This document shows positions 7,229 to 15,987 of a stretch of 64,000 nucleotides of DNA, piece after piece. Below the pieces are notes generated by a model, which was not told the DNA's origin, made no database searches, and worked only from the letters and a program-made list of their open reading frames with translations. Where the stretch lies: the NCBI RefSeq assembly GCF_001423105.1, contig NZ_LMNV01000005.1, forward strand, positions 259,019 through 323,018. Reading direction: 5' to 3'. Both the position numbers and the translations under genes were made by a program. This DNA comes from Frondihabitans sp. Leaf304. GTDB lineage: Bacteria; Actinomycetota; Actinomycetes; Actinomycetales; Microbacteriaceae. Numbering within the stretch: position 1 is the stretch's first letter; each line of letters starts with the position of its first letter.

Positions 7229-9265
7229 GTGGTGACCGGGTGCACATCCGCAGGGCCCACTGCCGACCCCACTCCGTCGAAATCATCGGTGCCGCTCGGC
7301 GCCGGGCAGAAGGTGCTCGGTGACGACACCGTCGGGCCGCTCCTCGACAAGCTCGTGACAAGGTCGATCGCGGCGACGCCGAAGATGCGCCTCGCCGAGG
7401 GGCTCACCCCGCCGACGAACAAGTGGTTCTCCGGCCTGGTCTTCGGCGACACCCCGATGGCCGTCTTCCCCTACCCGCTGTCGTTCCAGCAGACCGCCAC
7501 CGGGTTCGACACCGGTCTGCCCACCGTCACGGGTACCGAGAACACCGTCTTCGGTGAAGCCGTCACCCAGGTCTCGGCCGACCTCGGCGCCGACAGCGCG
7601 ATCGTCAGCGCGTACGACTCCGTGTCGGTGACGATCGAGTATCTGTCGGGCAGTCGGATCCTCGGCCATGTCACCATCGCCGAGGGCTCGCCGCTCGTCT
7701 CGTACACCGCGGCGCGTGCCGGTTCGGTGACCCTGAACGGGTCGATCGACACCTCAGGATCCGACGGCACGCTCACGGTCTCGGGCCAGAAGTGGTCGGT
7801 GGCGACGAGTGATGCCACCATCGCGGGCCCCGAGGTCACGCTGCAGAAGGGCGGCTCGCTGACCCTGTTCCCCGTGCCCGAGGGGACGTCCGCGACCGAT
7901 CTCACCGCTCTGCAGAAGGCCGCGGCCTCGCCACTGACCGGCGTGACGACGACCTACGCGTCGACGTCGGCCGGGCAGAAGACGAAGCTCGCCTACCGGA
8001 CCGCGGCGAGCACGACTAAAGCCCCCGGCAGCACTCTCGTCGTGCCGCTGCCGCACCAGGGCGCAGACGCTTCCGCCGGCTGCACCTCCGCCTCGTATGC
8101 CGGCCTCTACGGCACGACGCCGCTCTGCATCTCGTCGGGCCTGTCGTTCACCACGCCGACGATCGCGGCCACGTCGAGCCTCGACCTGACGAAGGTCTCG
8201 TCGTCGAACAAGGCCGCGCTGAAGTCGCAGCTCGAGGTCGACGTCAAGCTGCTGCCGACCTTCGCCACCGACACCTACTACGGCGGAAAATCGCTCTACC
8301 GCGCCGCCATGCTGCTGCAGCTCGCCCGCGAGCTCGGCGACGACGCCTCCGAGAAGACGCTGACGACCGCTCTGACCACCCAGATCGACAAGTGGATGGA
8401 ACCGGGCGGCTGCACGACGCGCGCACAGGAGTGCTTCGTCTACGACGCGAAGCTCAAGACCATCGTGGGGCTCGCGAACTCGTTCGGGTCGGAGGAAGAC
8501 AACGATCACCACTTCCACTACGGGTACTTCCTCTACGCGGCCGGCGTGGTCGCCCAGTCGACGCCGTCGCTCGCCGCCAAGTGGGCACCGGTGATGAACC
8601 TGCTCGCCGCCGACATCGCCACCAACACCGGCGACGGCTCGGGCAAATATTTTCCCGACACCCGCGTCTACGACCCGTACTTCTCGCACAGCTGGGCGTC
8701 CGGCTACTCGCCCTTCGCCGACGGGAACAACCAGGAGTCGTCTTCCGAAGCCGTCAACGCCTGGACGGGGCTCGCCCTCTGGGCCAAAGCCTCCGGAGAC
8801 ACGGCCCTCGAGGGCGAGGCGAACTGGCTGCTCAGCGGCGAGACCGCGTCGGCGCTCGCCTACTACGTCAACCCGTCGCTCGACGAGCCGCAGTTCGACG
8901 GTTTCTCGCATGACCTCGTGTCGCTCAACTGGGGTGGCAAGCGCGACTACGCGACCTGGTTCTCGGCGGCGCCGAGCGCGATCATCGGCATCCAGTTGAT
9001 CCCGATGAGCCCGGTGTCGACGTACCTCGGGTCGTCGGCGGGCGGGGGCGCCTCGCACATCAAGAAGCTGGTCGCGGCAGCTCTGACCGGGGGCGCAGAC
9101 GAGACGCTGATCGACTACGTGCTCATGTACGAGTCGCTTGCCGGTAAGAATGCGGCGGCCTCGGCACTCGCGGCGGCGAAGAAGCTGCCGTCGACCGCGA
9201 TCGACAACGGCAACTCGCGCACGTACCTGCTGGCGTACATCATGGCGCAGGAGGCCGGGGCGTAG
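7229..9265 (+). CDS. GH81 endo-beta-1,3-glucanase, probable lipoprotein
   Basis: A glycoside hydrolase of family 81, the endo-beta-1,3-glucanases. Near the middle is EEDNDHHFHYGYF (about 421-433), where family GH81 has its catalytic Asp. About 75 residues later, DGNNQESSSEA (498-508) carries the conserved Glu residues, including the presumed base. A VVTGC lipobox lies at the extreme N-terminus, followed by a Ser/Thr/Pro linker. From the first canonical in-frame codon (GTG 7229) the signal peptide would be missing. The preceding codons 7172-7228 encode a textbook signal sequence (FRTRATALLALTAAVALV), so the true start is probably near 7172, where only ATC is available. Expected outside the membrane, where it could trim or release the glucan made by the synthase. 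Confidence 0.88.
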   Translation: MVTGCTSAGPTADPTPSKSSVPLGAGQKVLGDDTVGPLLDKLVTRSIAATPKMRLAEGLTPPTNKWFSGLVFGDTPMAVFPYPLSFQQTATGFDTGLPTVTGTENTVFGEAVTQVSADLGADSAIVSAYDSVSVTIEYLSGSRILGHVTIAEGSPLVSYTAARAGSVTLNGSIDTSGSDGTLTVSGQKWSVATSDATIAGPEVTLQKGGSLTLFPVPEGTSATDLTALQKAAASPLTGVTTTYASTSAGQKTKLAYRTAASTTKAPGSTLVVPLPHQGADASAGCTSASYAGLYGTTPLCISSGLSFTTPTIAATSSLDLTKVSSSNKAALKSQLEVDVKLLPTFATDTYYGGKSLYRAAMLLQLARELGDDASEKTLTTALTTQIDKWMEPGGCTTRAQECFVYDAKLKTIVGLANSFGSEEDNDHHFHYGYFLYAAGVVAQSTPSLAAKWAPVMNLLAADIATNTGDGSGKYFPDTRVYDPYFSHSWASGYSPFADGNNQESSSEAVNAWTGLALWAKASGDTALEGEANWLLSGETASALAYYVNPSLDEPQFDGFSHDLVSLNWGGKRDYATWFSAAPSAIIGIQLIPMSPVSTYLGSSAGGGASHIKKLVAAALTGGADETLIDYVLMYESLAGKNAAASALAAAKKLPSTAIDNGNSRTYLLAYIMAQEAGA

Positions 9266-9295
9266 CTGGCGCCTTACGACCGGGCGTGACCTCGC

Positions 9296-9346
9296 GCGAA
9301 TCGGCCGATGTCACAGTGCCGCGGCGCGCGACGTCGGCCGATTCGC
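9296..9346. repeat. Inverted repeat between convergent GH81 and nei genes
   Basis: Arms 9296-9312 and 9330-9346 pair at 16 of 17 positions around a 17-base loop. The core GAATCGGCCGA recurs in related form around 10225-10275 on the other side of nei. It could terminate both converging transcripts, although no T-run is present. Confidence 0.7.
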
Positions 9347-9384
9347 GTCACCTCGCTGGTGCGGGTCGGCGTCAGGCGAGGGTT

Positions 9385-10161
9385 TCAGGTCTGGCAGTGC
9401 GGGCACCAGTACGTCTCGCGCAGTTCCAGCTCGGATTCGCCGAGCTCGCCCCGCTTGATCTTCGTTCCGCACCGGAGGCACGGCTTGCCGGCTCGGCCGT
9501 AGACCCAGTCGGTGGTGCCGCGGAGGGTGCCGGTCGTGGTGCGCTCCACCCGGTCTTTGTTGGCGTGAATCAGCCGATGCGCGAGGTCGACCATCTTGGG
9601 TAGCTGCGGCACCTCGCTCACCGGCCGGGTGGGAAGCACGCCCCGCAAAAAGCAGAGCTCGTTGCGGTAGACGTTGCCGACGCCGGCGAGGACGCGCTGG
9701 TCGAGCAGGGCGAGTCCGATCTCGCGGGCGGGGTCGCGTTCGATGTTGGTGAGGGCGATCTCGGCGTTCCAGTCGGGGCCGAGCAGATCGGGGCCCAGGT
9801 AGGCAACGACGCTGTCGTCGTCGTCGCGGGGAACGAGCTCGACGATTCCGAGGTCGAAGCCCACAGCGACCCACTCCTCCGTCTCGAGCACGACTCGGGC
9901 CTGGTACGCGGGGCGGCGCCACTTGGTGCCGTGCCGGTACACGTGCCAGGATCCTTCCATCTTGAGGTGGGTGTGCAAGGTCACGTCGCCGATGTGGTGC
10001 AGCAGGTGCTTGCCGCGGCTGATGACGTCGTCGACGATCTCGCCGGCGAGGTCGATCGTGGCGAACTCGGGCACCCGGAAGTCGGATTTCGTGAGCCGTT
10101 GCCCGCGCAGTACCGCATCGAGGTTTTTGGCGGCGCGGTAGACGGTGTCGCCCTCAGGCAT
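9385..10161 (-). CDS. nei: Fpg/Nei family DNA glycosylase (endonuclease VIII-like)
   Basis: A 258-residue base-excision repair enzyme with DNA glycosylase/AP-lyase activity on oxidised bases. After Met removal the N-terminus is PEGDT: Pro is the Schiff-base nucleophile and Glu the catalytic acid, and the following Gly-Asp is typical of the Nei branch rather than Fpg. KMEGSWHVY holds the conserved Lys of the beta-clamp region. LLDQRVLAGVGNVYRNELCF is the helix-two-turn-helix. The last about 30 residues form the zinc finger (CLRCGTKI then YWCPHC). It lies 165 bases downstream of lhr on the same strand, a pairing of repair functions that is common in actinobacteria. Confidence 0.93.
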   Translation of the reverse strand: MPEGDTVYRAAKNLDAVLRGQRLTKSDFRVPEFATIDLAGEIVDDVISRGKHLLHHIGDVTLHTHLKMEGSWHVYRHGTKWRRPAYQARVVLETEEWVAVGFDLGIVELVPRDDDDSVVAYLGPDLLGPDWNAEIALTNIERDPAREIGLALLDQRVLAGVGNVYRNELCFLRGVLPTRPVSEVPQLPKMVDLAHRLIHANKDRVERTTTGTLRGTTDWVYGRAGKPCLRCGTKIKRGELGESELELRETYWCPHCQT

Positions 10162-10326
10162 GGTCGGCTCCGGTCGGGGTGGCCGGCGCGGTCGGCGTCG
10201 TGGAGCCGGCGAGCGAAGCGACGCGATTCGGCCATGACGACGTGGCGCGCCGGGTCAGATTGGCCGATTCACGTCGGATTGCGGTGACCATCTCGGCCGC
10301 GGGGCCCGTCACGGCCGCAGTGCCCA

Positions 10327-13300
10327 TCACGACCGCAACCGCACGCCGCTCGGGGTCGGCGCGAACCCGGCCTCCCGCAGTGCGTCGCCGAACCGGCTGC
10401 CGAGCACGAACTCTCCGTCGACCCGCTCGACCGCGAGCTTGCCGAGCCTCGCCCGGACGACACCGGCCAGCGACGCAGCGGCGACGGCGAGATCGCGCTC
10501 GGTCGGATCGCCGAAGGTCAGCACGGTCTTGCCGCCCCGCTCGACGTAGACGACGAGCCGCCCGTCGACGAGAACGACGAGCGCCCCGGCTTTGCGGCCC
10601 GGGCGGTGGCCCCGAGGCGCGCCCTCGGGCGCATCGTCGGGTGCGGTCGGCCACGGCAGCGCGGCACCGTACGGGTTGGCGGGGTCGGTCGCGGCCAGGG
10701 TGACGACGGGAACGGCGTCGCCTCGACCTGCGGACGCGAGCGCCTCCGAGCCCTCGCGGTCGTCGTCGCGAACGAACGCGCGAAGACGGTCGACGGTGGG
10801 TCCGGTGGCGAATTGCGCGGCACCGAGGCCCTCGACGAAGTAGCCGCGACGCGCCCGGCCGGTCTCTTCGAACGTCGAGAGGACTTTGTAGACCGTCGAG
10901 AAGCCGCCGCGAACTCCCTCGTTCGTCACAGCGCCACGGGTGACCACCCCGTGACGTTCGAGCAGCATCTCGGCCTGAGCGGCGGCGCGGACGGTGGCGT
11001 CGGGTTCGGCGAGGGGCAGCAGCGACCAGCGCCCGCCCACGGTCGGAGGCCCGGCTTGGCGCGGCATCGCCGAGCGCGGCACCCGTCCGCGATAGGAGGC
11101 GCGGGAGCGAGTGGTCGGCGTCCGGGTGCGCGGCGCCTTGCCGCTGACCTGGGTGCGCAGCGGCGCGAAGGTGTCGTTGGTGATCTGGCCCTGCCAGACG
11201 AGATCCCAGATGGCGGTGACGAGGTCGGTGTCGAGCAGGGGTGATGATGCGGTGGCACCCACCGAGTCGCTCAGCTGCCGGAAGAAGTAGGCGCCACCCC
11301 CGGCCAGTGCGCTGAGGATCTCGCGTTGCAGCTCGGTGGTCTCGTCGCCGGAGGGCTCCGCCAGCGTGACCTGGGCCCCGTCGGCGAGGTGCAGGCTGAC
11401 CCAGCCGTCGTTGCCCGCGAGCGAACCGGCACCCGACCAGATGACCTCGCCCGTCGCCGTCAGCTCGTCGAGCATGCCGGTCGAGTAGTCGGTGACACGC
11501 GAGGGCAGAATGAGTGTCTCCCACGACGAGGCCGGAAGCGCGACGCCGCTGAGCTGGTCGATCACCTGAACGACCCCGTCGATGCCGCGCAGCCCCGACC
11601 CTTTGACGCCGGTGGCGACGTGCTGCCACGCGGGCAGGAAGCGGCCGAGCGTGTCGTGCGACACCGGCTCGACCTCGTGGCGCAGCGCAGCCAATGAACG
11701 ACTGCGGAGGCGTCGCAGCACCTCGGCGTCGCACCACTCGCTGCCCTGACGGTCGGGCCGGAACTCGCCCTCCATCACCCGACGCTGAGTGCCCAGGCGG
11801 CGGAGTGTCTCGAGCACCACGGCCGTGCCGAGCCCCAGTCGCTGCGCCACCTCGACGGGCCCGAACGGCGCGTGCGTCCGCGCGAATCGGCCGACGAGGT
11901 CGCCGAGCGGGTCGTCGACGGGTTCGACGAATGCCGAGGGCACGCCGATAGGCAGGTTCACGCCGAGCGCATCGCGCAGGCGACTGGCGTCTTCGATGCC
12001 TGCCCAGCGCTCCACGCCCGCGTGGGTAAAGCGCAGGATCCGAGTCGACCGCACCAGCTCACCCAACGCCGTGTCGAGCTCGCGTCGAGCCGCATCGAGT
12101 GCGTCGGGTGCGGCGGCCGCGCCCTCGGCCAGCCAGCTCCGCTCCACGATCTCGTCGGTCGCGAGTGGCCCCAGCAGCCGCAGCAGGTCGACGACGCCCT
12201 CGATGTCGCGGGCGCGCCGCTCGGGCACGAGCTTCTGCAGCTCTCGCTCGTGCTGGTCGATGACGTCGGCGTCGAGCAGCTCGCGGAGTTCGGCCCGGCC
12301 GAGGAGTTCGGCCAGCAGCGACGAGTCGAGCGAGAGGGCTGCGGCTCGCCGTTCGGCGAGGGGCGAATCGCCCTCGTAGAGGAACGCCGCGACGTAGCCG
12401 AAGAGCAGCGACCGGGCGAAGGGCGACGGCATCTGCGTCTCGGTCTCGACGACTCGGATCTCTCGCCGGGCGAGGGCATCGGTGAGACTCATCAGCGCCG
12501 GGAGGTCGTAGACGTCTTGCAGCACCTCGCGGACCGCCTCGAGCACGATCGGAAATTGCGGATATTTGCGGGCGACGTCGAGCAACTGCGACGCTCGCTG
12601 GCGCTGCTGCCAGAGCGGGGAGCGGCGACCCGGGTTGTAGCGGGGGAGCAGGAGCGCTCGCGCGGCGCACTCGCGGAAGCGCGACGAGAACAGGGCGGAG
12701 CCGCCGACCTCCTCGGTGACGATGGCGTCGAGGTCGTCGCGTTCGAACGTGAAGAGGTCGGCTCCGGGAGGCTCGGCGTCGGTGTCGGGGATGCGCACCA
12801 CGATGCCGTCGTCAGCCGCCATCGCCGAACCGTCGATGCCGAGCTGATCGCGGATTCGTGCGCTCACCGCCAGTGCCCACGGTGCGTGCACACGCATGCC
12901 GTAGGGCGAGTGGAGGATGAGCCTCCAGTCGCCCAGTTCGTCGCGGAACCGCTCGACCACGAGCGTCGTATCGGTCGGCACGTGCCCCGCGACGTCGCGC
13001 TGTTCGGTGAGGAAGGCGAGGAGGTTCTTCGCGGCGCGTTCGTCGAGCCCGCCGGCGACCACGCGCGCCGTCGCGTCGGCGAGGCTCGAATTGGAGAGCT
13101 CACGCGTGTAGGCGCCGATCGCGCGGCCGAGCTCGGCCGGACGCCCGATACCGTCGCCCTTCCAGAAGGGGACGCGGCCCGGCTGGCCGTAGGCGGGAGA
13201 CACCAGCACCCGGTCGTGGGTGATGTCTTCGATGCGCCAGCTGGTCGCACCGAGCGCGAAGACGTCGCCGACCCGGGATTCGTAGACCATCTCTTCGTCG

Positions 13301-15120
13301 AGCTCGCCGACGCGGGCGGCCTTCTCGCCCACCATGAAGACGCCGAAGAGGCCGCGGTCGGGAATGGTGCCGCCGCTCGTGACGGCGAGGCGCTGCGCGC
13401 CGGGGCGCCCGGAGAGCGTGCCGTGCACGCGATCCCAGACGATGCGGGGGCGCAGCTCGGCGAATTCGTCGGACGGGTATTTGCCGCTCAGCAGGTCGAG
13501 GGTCGCGTCGTAGGCCGACCGCGGCAGGTTCGCGAAGGGCGCGCTGCGGCGGACCGTGTCGTACCACTCGTCGGCGTCGATCTCGTCGAGGGCCACCGCG
13601 GCCACGGTCTGCTGGGCGAGCACGTCGAGGGGGTTCGCCGGCATCTGGAGCTCTTCGATCAGCCCGGAGACCATGCGCTCGGCGGCGACGGCCGAGTGGA
13701 TGAGGTCGGCGCGGTGCTTGGGGAACAGCACGCCGCGCGATACCTCGCCGACCTGGTGGCCGGCGCGGCCGACCCGCTGCAGCCCGCTCGCGACCGAGGG
13801 CGGAGACTCGACCTGCACCACGAGGTCGACGGCGCCCATGTCGATGCCGAGCTCGAGCGAGCTCGTCGCGACGACGCATCGCAGACGACCACTCTTGAGG
13901 TCGTCTTCGATCAGGGCGCGCTGGTCTTTGCTGACGGAGCCGTGGTGGGCCCGGGCGAGGAGGGGCTCGGCTCCCGTCGTCTGGCCGGAGCCGCCCATGA
14001 CTTGGGCCGGCACAGCCTGGGCGGGCACAGCTTGGGCTGGCACAGCCTGTGCGGGAGGGGAGCCTGCCGGGGCGGGTGTGAGCGGGGTCGGGCGGGATCC
14101 TGCGCCCTCGATCGTCTGGGATGTCTGCGTGTGCGAACCGACTTCGACGAGCTCGGTCTCGGCCTGCTCGCCGGCCTCGGCTGCCTCGCCGAAGGTGCGC
14201 TCGACGTAGATGTCGTTGAGGCGGGCGGTCAGGCGCTCGGCGAGGCGGCGGGAGTTGGCGAAGACGATCGTCGACCGGTGCTCGAGGATGAGATCGACGA
14301 TGCCCTCTTCGACGTGGGGCCAGATCGACCCCTGGGGTGCCGCGCCGGCCGCGGAGCCTTCGAGCGGAGTGGCCGTGCCGAGCTCGGTCATGTCGTCGAC
14401 CGGCACGACGACCCGCAGGTCGAACTTCTTCTCGGACGGGGGAGCCACGATCGTGACCGGGCTCGAGCCACCCAGGAATCTCGCGACCTCTTCGGGCGGG
14501 CGGACCGTCGCCGAGAGCCCGATCCGTTGCGCCGGTTTGTCGAGCAGGGCGTCGAGACGTTCGAGGGAGACGGCGAGGTGAGAGCCCCGCTTGGTGGAGG
14601 CGACGGCGTGAACCTCGTCGATGATGACCGTCTCGACGCCCTTGAGGTTTTCGCGGGCGGCCGACGTAAGCATGAGGTAGAGCGACTCGGGCGTCGTGAT
14701 GAGGATGTCGGGGGGTGTGCGCTGGAGCAGCCGACGATCGGACGACGTGGTGTCGCCGGACCGCACGCCGACCGTGATCTCGGGGGCCTCGGTGCCGAGG
14801 CGGCGTGCAGTCTGCGTGACGCCGACCAGCGGGGAGCGGAGGTTGCGCTCGACGTCGACGCCGAGCGCCTTGAGGGGGGAGATGTAGAGGACCCTCGTGC
14901 GGTGCTGCTTCTCTTCGGGCGGCGGAGACGACGCCAGCTTGTCGATCGACCAGAGAAAACTCGCGAGGGTCTTGCCGGAGCCGGTGGGCGCGATGACGAG
15001 TGCGTTCTGCCCGCCCGAGATGGCCTCCCACGCCCCCTCCTGGGCGTGAGTCGGACGCGCGAACGCCCCGCGGAACCACGTGGCGGTGGCGGGCGAGAAG
15101 CGGTCGAGGACGTCTGTCAT
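10327..15120 (-). CDS. lhr: Lhr-type large ATP-dependent DNA helicase
   Basis: A 1,597-residue superfamily-2 helicase of the Lhr family, a 3'-5' DNA/RNA-DNA translocase linked to DNA repair. Walker A is APTGSGKT (44-51). The DEVH box lies in VIIDEVHAVAS and motif III is LSAT. Motifs in the second RecA domain include SSLELGIDMGAVDLV and QRVGRAGHQ. After the helicase core come the winged-helix and long C-terminal (Lhr-CTD) regions, giving the typical size of about 1,500 residues. An insertion rich in PAQAVPAQA interrupts the helicase core. Start 15120 (MTDVLDRF) is chosen because a CAGGAT -10-like box (15130-15135 on the opposite strand) precedes it; 15165 is an alternative. Confidence 0.93.
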   Translation of the reverse strand: MTDVLDRFSPATATWFRGAFARPTHAQEGAWEAISGGQNALVIAPTGSGKTLASFLWSIDKLASSPPPEEKQHRTRVLYISPLKALGVDVERNLRSPLVGVTQTARRLGTEAPEITVGVRSGDTTSSDRRLLQRTPPDILITTPESLYLMLTSAARENLKGVETVIIDEVHAVASTKRGSHLAVSLERLDALLDKPAQRIGLSATVRPPEEVARFLGGSSPVTIVAPPSEKKFDLRVVVPVDDMTELGTATPLEGSAAGAAPQGSIWPHVEEGIVDLILEHRSTIVFANSRRLAERLTARLNDIYVERTFGEAAEAGEQAETELVEVGSHTQTSQTIEGAGSRPTPLTPAPAGSPPAQAVPAQAVPAQAVPAQVMGGSGQTTGAEPLLARAHHGSVSKDQRALIEDDLKSGRLRCVVATSSLELGIDMGAVDLVVQVESPPSVASGLQRVGRAGHQVGEVSRGVLFPKHRADLIHSAVAAERMVSGLIEELQMPANPLDVLAQQTVAAVALDEIDADEWYDTVRRSAPFANLPRSAYDATLDLLSGKYPSDEFAELRPRIVWDRVHGTLSGRPGAQRLAVTSGGTIPDRGLFGVFMVGEKAARVGELDEEMVYESRVGDVFALGATSWRIEDITHDRVLVSPAYGQPGRVPFWKGDGIGRPAELGRAIGAYTRELSNSSLADATARVVAGGLDERAAKNLLAFLTEQRDVAGHVPTDTTLVVERFRDELGDWRLILHSPYGMRVHAPWALAVSARIRDQLGIDGSAMAADDGIVVRIPDTDAEPPGADLFTFERDDLDAIVTEEVGGSALFSSRFRECAARALLLPRYNPGRRSPLWQQRQRASQLLDVARKYPQFPIVLEAVREVLQDVYDLPALMSLTDALARREIRVVETETQMPSPFARSLLFGYVAAFLYEGDSPLAERRAAALSLDSSLLAELLGRAELRELLDADVIDQHERELQKLVPERRARDIEGVVDLLRLLGPLATDEIVERSWLAEGAAAAPDALDAARRELDTALGELVRSTRILRFTHAGVERWAGIEDASRLRDALGVNLPIGVPSAFVEPVDDPLGDLVGRFARTHAPFGPVEVAQRLGLGTAVVLETLRRLGTQRRVMEGEFRPDRQGSEWCDAEVLRRLRSRSLAALRHEVEPVSHDTLGRFLPAWQHVATGVKGSGLRGIDGVVQVIDQLSGVALPASSWETLILPSRVTDYSTGMLDELTATGEVIWSGAGSLAGNDGWVSLHLADGAQVTLAEPSGDETTELQREILSALAGGGAYFFRQLSDSVGATASSPLLDTDLVTAIWDLVWQGQITNDTFAPLRTQVSGKAPRTRTPTTRSRASYRGRVPRSAMPRQAGPPTVGGRWSLLPLAEPDATVRAAAQAEMLLERHGVVTRGAVTNEGVRGGFSTVYKVLSTFEETGRARRGYFVEGLGAAQFATGPTVDRLRAFVRDDDREGSEALASAGRGDAVPVVTLAATDPANPYGAALPWPTAPDDAPEGAPRGHRPGRKAGALVVLVDGRLVVYVERGGKTVLTFGDPTERDLAVAAASLAGVVRARLGKLAVERVDGEFVLGSRFGDALREAGFAPTPSGVRLRS

Positions 15121-15170
15121 GGTCAGGCCATCCTGCCCCCACCCACTGACATCGGGCTCGTTCACGCTCG

Positions 15171-15242
15171 GAGTCGGCGGGTGTTATCGAGAGTGGGCGG
15201 GCGCTGCAGCACCCGCCCACTCCTCAGAACACCCGCCCACTC
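15171..15242. repeat. 72-bp nested double palindrome, copy 1
   Basis: Outer arms 15171-15185 and 15228-15242 pair at 14 of 15 positions. Inner arms 15191-15206 and 15207-15222 pair at 15 of 16 with no loop. A second copy of the same length and layout is at 21765-21836. Here it sits between the divergent lhr and azoreductase genes, a position where a terminator is not needed. Confidence 0.85.
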
Positions 15243-15264
15243 GAAACCTCCGCCGGCCGAGGGC

Positions 15265-15270
15265 TACCGT
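15265..15270 (+). promoter_or_regulatory. -10 box TACCGT of a leaderless promoter
   Basis: TACCGT ends 6 bases before the ATG at 15277; no ribosome-binding site is present. Confidence 0.55.
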
Positions 15271-15276
15271 GAACGC

Positions 15277-15921
15277 ATGCCCACACTCCTGCAGCTCGAC
15301 TCGTCCGCCGACCTCACGACGTCGCGCTCGCGTTCCCTCACGGCGACCTTCGCCGACGCCTGGACCGCCCTCGGCGAAGATCACGTGGTCGTCCACCGCG
15401 ATCTGCACCGCGAGCCGCTGCCGCACCTGGCCGACGCCGACCTGCACTTTCCGAAGGCGCTCCGCCCAGCGGGATCGCACATCGATCCTGCCGCCGAGTC
15501 GCTCCAGGCCGGGGTCATCGCCGAGCTGCTCGCCGCCGACGTCGTCGTGATCGGCGTACCCCTCTACAACTACTCGATGCCCTCGACCCTCAAGGCGTGG
15601 GTCGACCACATCCACGTGCCGACCGTCACGGCGCCTTTCGGCGACGACCCGACCCAGCCGATGAAGGGCAAGACCGTCGTACTTATGTCGACGCGGGGTG
15701 GCGCCTACGACGCGGGCACTCCGAGCGAATACGACGACCACGCGGTTCCGGCTCTCTCGATCGTGCTCGGCGCGGCCCTTGGAATGACGGTGGAGACGAT
15801 CATCGCCACGCGCACGCTGACCGAGCGGTTCGGGGGCCCGAGCGGCGAGGTCGAGAAGCAGGATGCCGAGCTGGCGGCGGGGCACGAGCGGGCCGTGGCC
15901 GCGGCCAAGCGGCTGGGCTGA
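15277..15921 (+). CDS. azoR: FMN-dependent NADH-azoreductase-like flavoprotein
   Basis: A 214-residue flavodoxin-fold oxidoreductase that would transfer electrons from NAD(P)H to quinones or azo dyes through FMN. LQLDSSADLTTSRSRSLT near the N-terminus is the FMN-phosphate loop (family form xxSPRxxxSxS). The segment PLYNYSMPSTLKAWVDHI (about 90-107) is the strongest AzoR signature, and MSTRGGAYDAGTP follows as the second flavin loop. Length matches the family. The start is fixed by the -10-like box six bases upstream. A monocistronic unit is likely, since the next gene has its own promoter. Confidence 0.88.
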   Translation: MPTLLQLDSSADLTTSRSRSLTATFADAWTALGEDHVVVHRDLHREPLPHLADADLHFPKALRPAGSHIDPAAESLQAGVIAELLAADVVVIGVPLYNYSMPSTLKAWVDHIHVPTVTAPFGDDPTQPMKGKTVVLMSTRGGAYDAGTPSEYDDHAVPALSIVLGAALGMTVETIIATRTLTERFGGPSGEVEKQDAELAAGHERAVAAAKRLG

Positions 15922-15974
15922 GGCGGGTCGCGCAGGATCCTGCGGTCCGCGTTCCCGATGTCGGTCGCGGCCCG

Positions 15975-15980
15975 TAGTGT
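15975..15980 (+). promoter_or_regulatory. -10 box TAGTGT of a leaderless promoter
   Basis: TAGTGT ends 7 bases before the ATG at 15988. Confidence 0.5.
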
Positions 15981-15987
15981 GACCGAC

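Noticed and set aside
10218-10275. Inverted repeat between lhr and nei resembling the one at 9296-9346
   Set aside because: The words GATTCGGCC and GGCCGATTC are related to the other element but pair imperfectly; not strong enough to list as a structure.
11872-15276. Very long open frame antisense to lhr, and similar long antisense frames opposite the flagellar, glycosyltransferase and GMC genes
   Set aside because: High GC makes antisense frames open; their translations are Arg/Asp/Val-rich with no domain, and the opposite strand has recognised proteins throughout.
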